Source of the DNA: Roseibium suaedae
GTDB lineage: Bacteria > Pseudomonadota > Alphaproteobacteria > Rhizobiales > Stappiaceae
NCBI RefSeq assembly: GCF_900142725.1
Contig: NZ_FRBW01000005.1
Coordinates: forward strand, 284,870 to 348,869
Direction of reading: 5' to 3'
Length of the DNA: 64,000 nucleotides
Shown: in pieces, positions 59,040-64,000 of the stretch
Layout: every line of letters starts with the position of its first letter
Position numbering within the stretch: position 1 is the stretch's first letter
The notes under the pieces: model-generated
What the model was told of the DNA's origin: nothing
The model's database searches: none
Seen by the model: only the letters and a program-made list of their open reading frames with translations
Program-made: the position numbers and the translations under genes

Positions 59040-59678
59040 ATTATGGCATTTCGACGGTTAAGGCAATAGGGCAGGACGGATACGGCCACCATGCTCGAAA
59101 ACGCTGCAGAATCACCTCGTTGCGAAAGATTCGACACCCTTGCAGCGTCGTTCTGACAGCTGATTTCTTCTGGCACCCGCGAGTTGGTCTTCAAAGCGTC
59201 GCAGGAGAACCTTCCTCAGGATCATTCCATGGCCGTTGTTTCCATGGCCGCCGATGCCTCTGCCAGGACACCAGCACGGAAGGCCGTCATCAATGAGAAC
59301 AGGGTGCGCCGAATACGATCGGCAAAGATTCTTTTATCAAGCTGGAAGAACATCTAAATTCATATTAATTTCAATAATTTAATTCAATGTACTCATCCGG
59401 ATTTCTGCTCCAGCGCCGAACGATTCTGGCGTCCACTATGTGGATGACGATTATTGCGTGTGAGTGCTTGCAGCATTCCCGTAAGCCTTGTCGCGTACCC
59501 GCGCCCGTATACCCCAATGACCCGCATAGCAGGTTCGGAAATTGACTCTCGGGCAGCGTGGATCGATGTGAGTTAAGTGCTTTCTGGAGCCGGCTTCCGG
59601 CAAGGACCCCACCCCAACAGGTTTGAACACTAAATGCATTTTTCCGCTCCCACAAACCTCTAGACAGGTTTTCAAATT

Positions 59679-59694
59679 CATATTATGTCATATC
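59679..59694 (+). promoter_or_regulatory. Shared promoter motif, kdgD side
   Basis: CATATTATGTCATATC, same orientation toward its gene as the dppA-side motif, 201 nt upstream of kdgD. CATAT direct repeat at 10-nt spacing; 14/16 identical to the reverse complement of 59024-59039. Confidence 0.55.
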
Positions 59695-59826
59695 TCAAAT
59701 GGGATGGACGGCAGGTCTGGAACAGGCTTTCGGCTGGCGGTGCGCGCCGCTTGAGAGCTTTTCTTCAGGCTTGTTGACGCCTTCATCTGCACGGGACAGC
59801 CCGCCGTCTGGCGTATGTGATCCTGA

Positions 59827-60807
<981 letters not shown>

Positions 60808-60859
60808 TCGCGGTGCGGGTTTCACCTCCCGGACCCGCAGAATTCCTGTGCATCAAGCC

Positions 60860-60887
60860 GGCTCCCGGGCCTTGCCGTCCGGGAGCC
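60860..60887 (+). promoter_or_regulatory. Hairpin covering the GH1 ribosome binding site
   Basis: 9-bp stem GGCTCCCGG (60860-60868) / CCGGGAGCC (60879-60887), 10-nt loop. The right arm contains GGGAG, the probable ribosome binding site for the GH1 start at 60890. A second hairpin, TGCGGGT (60814-60820) / ACCCGCA (60833-60839), lies just upstream. Confidence 0.4.
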
Positions 60888-60889
60888 TC

Positions 60890-62224
60890 ATGACGATGGA
60901 ACCTTTGTTGATGTTCACCCACAAGCGCGCCGATTTCGGCCCGGACTTCCTGTTCGGCGTTGCGATGGCCTCCCATCAGATCGAAGGCGGGCAGGCCGAT
61001 GGCCGCGGCCCGTCCATCTGGGACACCTTCGCCAATACCCCGGGCAATGTCCGTGACTTCGCCAATGGCAACATCGCCTGCGATCACTACAATCGCTGGC
61101 CGGAAGATCTGGATCTGATCCGCGATGGCGGGTTCGATGCCTATCGCTTCTCCTTTTCCTGGTCCCGTCTTGTTCCCGAAGGAGTTGGGTCCATCAATCC
61201 GAAAGGGCTCGACTTCTACGACCGTCTGATCGACGGCATGCTGGAGCGAGATATCAAGCCGCTTGCAACGCTCTACCATTGGGACCTGCCCAGTGCGCTG
61301 CAGGATCGTGGCGGCTGGATGAACCGGGACACGAGCCTTGCCTTTGCGGACTATGCTGCGCTGGTCGCCGACAAGTTTGGCAGCCGTCTGGCCAGCATCG
61401 CCACGTTCAACGAACCCTGGTGCATCACGGTTCTGAGCCATTTCCTCGGCGTTCACGCCCCAGGGTACCGGGATGTCCGGGCCACCGCACGGGCCATGCA
61501 CCACGTCCTTTTGGCCCACGGCCTGGGTATCAAGGCGATGCGGTCCGTTGGCACCAACGAGCAGCTTGGCATCGTGGTGAACATGGAGAAATGCGACCCC
61601 GCAACCAACTCTCCTGAAGACATCGAGGCGGCGGCACTGGGCGATGCGATCTTCAACCAGTTCTTCCTCGATGGGGTGCTCAAGGGCAGCTATCCGCAAA
61701 AGGTGACCGATATCCTCGCGCCCCACCTGCCGGAGAACTGGCAGGATGACATGCCGACGCTCAACCAGCCGCTCGACTGGGTGGGCATCAATTTCTACAC
61801 CCGCTTCCTTTACACCGCTGACCCGCGCGTGCCTGTATTCCCCTTCACCCAGGCACGCGGCCCCCTGGAAAAGACCCATGTGGGCTGGGAGGTCATTCCC
61901 GAGGCCTTGACCGAGTTTCTGGTCCGGGTGTCGAAGCGCTATCCGGGCCTGCCGATCTACGTCACCGAGAACGGGGCTTCCGAAACCGACGAAGAGCGCC
62001 GTATCCGGTTCTTCGACCGCCATTTCGCCGCCATGCTGGAGGCAATGAAACAGGGCGTGGACCTGCGCGGTTACATGGCCTGGACATTGGTCGACAATTT
62101 CGAGTGGGCGGAAGGCTGGATGCCGAAATTCGGCATCGTCGGCATGGATCCCGACACGCTCGAGCGTCAGCCCAAGAGCACCTATTACGCCTTTCAGCAG
62201 ATGCTGAAGGGTCAATCCGTCTGA
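60890..62224 (+). CDS. GH1 family beta-glycosidase (beta-glucosidase-like)
   Basis: A 444-residue GH1 TIM barrel, full length. FLFGVAMASHQIEGG and RGPSIWDTF at the N-terminus, acid/base glutamate in ATFNEPWC (~residue 170), nucleophile glutamate in YVTENGAS (~360) and the C-terminal MAWTLVDNFEWAEGW. No signal peptide: cytoplasmic cleavage of an imported beta-glycoside. Starts at 60890 or the ATG 6 nt later. The uronate genes on both sides suggest the released sugar may be a uronic acid or be attached to one (inference); beta-glucosidase is the default. Confidence 0.93.
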   Translation: MTMEPLLMFTHKRADFGPDFLFGVAMASHQIEGGQADGRGPSIWDTFANTPGNVRDFANGNIACDHYNRWPEDLDLIRDGGFDAYRFSFSWSRLVPEGVGSINPKGLDFYDRLIDGMLERDIKPLATLYHWDLPSALQDRGGWMNRDTSLAFADYAALVADKFGSRLASIATFNEPWCITVLSHFLGVHAPGYRDVRATARAMHHVLLAHGLGIKAMRSVGTNEQLGIVVNMEKCDPATNSPEDIEAAALGDAIFNQFFLDGVLKGSYPQKVTDILAPHLPENWQDDMPTLNQPLDWVGINFYTRFLYTADPRVPVFPFTQARGPLEKTHVGWEVIPEALTEFLVRVSKRYPGLPIYVTENGASETDEERRIRFFDRHFAAMLEAMKQGVDLRGYMAWTLVDNFEWAEGWMPKFGIVGMDPDTLERQPKSTYYAFQQMLKGQSV

Positions 62225-62289
62225 ACGGCGGGTTTAAGAGACAAGAAGACAGCGGCCTGGAAAGGTCTGGAAACAAAGAGGAAAAGACG

Positions 62290-63312
62290 ATGTATGTCGG
62301 CACTCAGTTAAGCGGTGGCATGGTCGAGGAATTTGGCGATGCCCACCTGCGTCAGCTGGCCCAGCTGGGTCTCTACCATGTCTGCATCGATCCGGTCGGC
62401 AATCCGCGCGACTGGACGAGGGATGATCTCGCCCGTCATATCGAGCGCGTTGATGCTGCCGGTCTGAAGCTCGACATGGTGCAGCTGCCCATGGCCTCGC
62501 TCAGCATCGACACCAAGGACATCGACAAGGTCAGCTCTCCGGCCGTCGTTCTCGGCAAGGATCCGGAGCGGGACCGTCAGATCGACGGCATCTGCAAGCT
62601 GATCGAAAATCTGGCCGCGCTCGGCGTGCCGTCCGCAAAGTACAATTTCAACATGCTCGGTGTGCCGCGTACGCCGTCCGAACTTGGCCGGGGCGGGGCC
62701 CGCGTGCCGACCTTCCGCGCCGACCAGATCACCAATGCGGATGATCTGACCTCTGCCGGTCAGGTCAGCGCCGATGAGATGTGGGAACGCATCACCTATT
62801 TCCTGGAACGGGTCATTCCGGTCGCCGAGGCCAACAAGGTGCGTCTTGCCTGCCATCCGCACGACCCGATGACGCCACCGAACTTCCGCGGCATGGAAGA
62901 GCGTGTCCTGTCCCATGTCGAGGGACTCAAGCGTTTCGTCTCCATCTGCGAGAGCCCTTATCACGGGCTCAATTTCTGTCAGGGCACGATCGGCGAGAGC
63001 CTGGAAAACCCGCGCGATGAAATCGATGACGTCATCCGCTGGTTCGGCAGCCGCGGCAAGATCTTCAACGTCCACTTCCGCAATATCAAGGGCAAGCGCT
63101 TCTCCTTCACGGAAGTCTTCCCGGATGAAGGCGACATGGACATGGCACGCAGCCTGAAGGTCTACAAGGAAGTTGGCGTCGACTGCATGATCATGCCGGA
63201 CCACATCCCGGAGATCGACGGCCAGGCCCCGTTCGAAACCGGCTTTTCCTTCTGCTACGGCTACATCATCGGCCTGTTCCAGGCCAATGGCTGGGACGCC
63301 TACGGCAGATAA
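62290..63312 (+). CDS. UxuA-like mannonate dehydratase, short divergent form
   Basis: A 340-residue protein of the UxuA family, about 60 residues shorter than the uxuA at 29141. It keeps the likely metal ligands: His in ACHPHDPMTPP, Cys in NFCQGTIGES, His in NVHFRNIKG and Asp/His in IMPDHIPEIDG. The N-terminus MYVGTQLSGGM differs from typical UxuA. Probably dehydrates a mannonate-like sugar acid, but the substrate could differ. Start at 62290, 65 nt after the GH1 gene, same operon. Not assigned uxuA because of divergence. Confidence 0.82.
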   Translation: MYVGTQLSGGMVEEFGDAHLRQLAQLGLYHVCIDPVGNPRDWTRDDLARHIERVDAAGLKLDMVQLPMASLSIDTKDIDKVSSPAVVLGKDPERDRQIDGICKLIENLAALGVPSAKYNFNMLGVPRTPSELGRGGARVPTFRADQITNADDLTSAGQVSADEMWERITYFLERVIPVAEANKVRLACHPHDPMTPPNFRGMEERVLSHVEGLKRFVSICESPYHGLNFCQGTIGESLENPRDEIDDVIRWFGSRGKIFNVHFRNIKGKRFSFTEVFPDEGDMDMARSLKVYKEVGVDCMIMPDHIPEIDGQAPFETGFSFCYGYIIGLFQANGWDAYGR

Positions 63313-63318
63313 GGACCA

Positions 63319-63358
63319 GAGATGCTCCGGCAGACAAACCTGCCGGACTGCACATCTC
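63319..63358 (+). terminator. Hairpin after the UxuA-like gene
   Basis: Inner 8-bp stem TCCGGCAG (63326-63333) / CTGCCGGA (63340-63347), 6-nt loop; outer stem GAGATG (63319-63324) / CATCTC (63353-63358). It begins 6 nt past the stop. Confidence 0.55.
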
Positions 63359-63473
63359 CGACACGATTGGACCTCCACCTCAGGTGGGGGTCTCAAACTA
63401 TGGCTGCTTTCGACCTGCTGCCGCTTTCGTCAAAGACTCTAGCTCGGTGTCCACGAAACCGGTCAAAGGCCAC

Positions 63474-63526
63474 TCCTGTCTGATAACCTATTGGCTTCAA
63501 AAAGAAATCGCACTTGGGAATAGCGC
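63474..63526. repeat. 53-nt repeat, copy B
   Basis: Partner of 52522-52574, same orientation, 44/53 identical, no gaps. The two copies bracket the hyi-dpp-kdgD-GH1-UxuA-like locus. Confidence 0.6.
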
Positions 63527-63806
63527 GCACCCTGCGGCTATGTCGTTTCGGATAAGATAGCTTATGGAACTTAATTTTCACCACAAGCTGGAGCACTTCG
63601 TATTTGATCGAGTGAAGCTGGCGTTCGCGAAACCGGAAGTTTCCCCGCTTGCATCGATCTAAGCGGCCATTGTGATGCTGCAATGATACAACCGGCATAC
63701 TCTCACCTGTCGTCTTCGGGTACAGACATCAAGTCTGAACCAGCAGCTGTCGACTGAAGTTGGGGCCGCTCTCAGCGGCAAAACTCAGGAGCTTACCGAT
63801 GACCGT

Positions 63807-64000
63807 CAACGACTCATCAGGTCAGGCAGAAACAGCGTGATTTGCGGGAAAGCCAGCAGCAAAATGAGGATCACGATCTCCATGAAGAGGAACGGCACAA
63901 TTCCTCGGAATATTGTGCCGAGCGGAACCTTTGTCTGAGCCGCGGCCACATAGGCATTCAATCCGAGCGGCGGTGTCAGCAGGCCGATTTCAACTGTCTT
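63807..64000 (-). CDS. dctM: TRAP transporter large permease, C-terminal end (start outside window)
   Basis: The reverse frame runs from the window edge to the stop at 63807-63809, about 64 codons. It reads TVEIGLLTPPLGLNAYVAAA, then VPLGTIFRGIVPFLFMEIVIL, LLLAFPQITLFLPDLM: the TPPLG motif and final helix of DctM-family permeases. The rest lies beyond the window, probably with its own DctP and DctQ. It may serve the adjacent sugar-acid operon. Confidence 0.85.

Larger units (their letters stand above)
63313..63806. other. Intergenic region with hairpin and repeat copy B
   Basis: 494 nt between the convergent UxuA-like gene and the TRAP permease. It has a terminator-like hairpin (63319-63358), an imperfect CCACCT/AGGTGG palindrome (63375-63387) and the 53-nt repeat copy B. 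A short reverse open frame at 63393-63698 covers the repeat but shows no recognised domain. Confidence 0.5.

Noticed and set aside
59371..59681. Short reverse open frames in the dppA-kdgD gap
   Set aside because: No ribosome site, no recognisable protein features, overlapping alternative frames; kept only as part of the intergenic description.

Overview
The window reads as a GC-rich alphaproteobacterial chromosome segment, most likely from a marine or soil Hyphomicrobiales relative (Stappiaceae/Labrenzia-like is my guess from gene content; this is inference, as there is no rRNA or other taxonomic marker here). It is dense with catabolic operons, ABC, TRAP and TTT uptake systems and GntR/Lrp/ArsR regulators. 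I saw no phage genes, no intact insertion sequence, no CRISPR array and no tRNA or rRNA gene.

Layout. 1-10.8 kb: the end of a peptide-type ABC ATPase, an aldehyde dehydrogenase, an Lrp regulator, a tartrate/malate-type dehydrogenase, and a forward operon (semialdehyde dehydrogenase, two M20 amidohydrolases, a 2-hydroxyacid dehydrogenase, a GNAT) that looks built for acylated amino-acid-like substrates. 10.8-16.4 kb: two divergent amine/amino-acid oxidation units (cupin, FAD oxidase, type II haloacid dehalogenase; class III aminotransferase, FAD oxidase). 16.5-22.6 kb: a reverse operon coupling a D-2-hydroxyacid dehydrogenase, a TctCBA transporter, a GntR regulator and a PEP mutase/isocitrate lyase-family enzyme. 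22.8-24.3 kb: a sucrase/ferredoxin-like protein and a decayed iron-siderophore binding protein. 24.4-30.4 kb: a hexuronate/aldonate unit (idonate-type dehydrogenase, TRAP transporter, GntR regulator, divergent uxuA). 30.5-40.5 kb: a membrane-lipid block with an acyltransferase, a sugar epimerase, an unrecognised membrane protein, a cyclic-nucleotide-binding/CPBP fusion, a fatty acid desaturase, a cyclopropane-fatty-acid-synthase-like methyltransferase, an MGDG-synthase-like glycosyltransferase, a diacylglycerol-kinase-like lipid kinase and a convergent DGD1-like glycosyltransferase. 40.6-45.2 kb: a copper-handling cluster. 45.4-52.3 kb: an arabinoside operon with an ArsR-type regulator. 52.9-63.3 kb: a hydroxypyruvate-isomerase-like gene, a peptide-type ABC operon, and a divergent kdgD / GH1 glycosidase / second uxuA operon. 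The last 194 bases hold the C-terminus of a TRAP large permease.

The most unusual part is 32-40.5 kb. Together the epimerase, the GT28 MGDG-synthase-like enzyme and the GT4 DGD1-like enzyme resemble a plant-type mono-/digalactosyl-diacylglycerol pathway, placed beside acyl-chain-modifying enzymes. Several regulatory circuits can also be read from sequence alone: matching 17-bp palindromes in front of both arsR and the arabinofuranosidase gene, matching 16-bp motifs in the two divergent promoters of the 57-63 kb sugar locus, large palindromes next to the two GntR-controlled operons, and a 53-bp direct repeat (44/53 identical) that brackets the 52.5-63.5 kb sugar locus.
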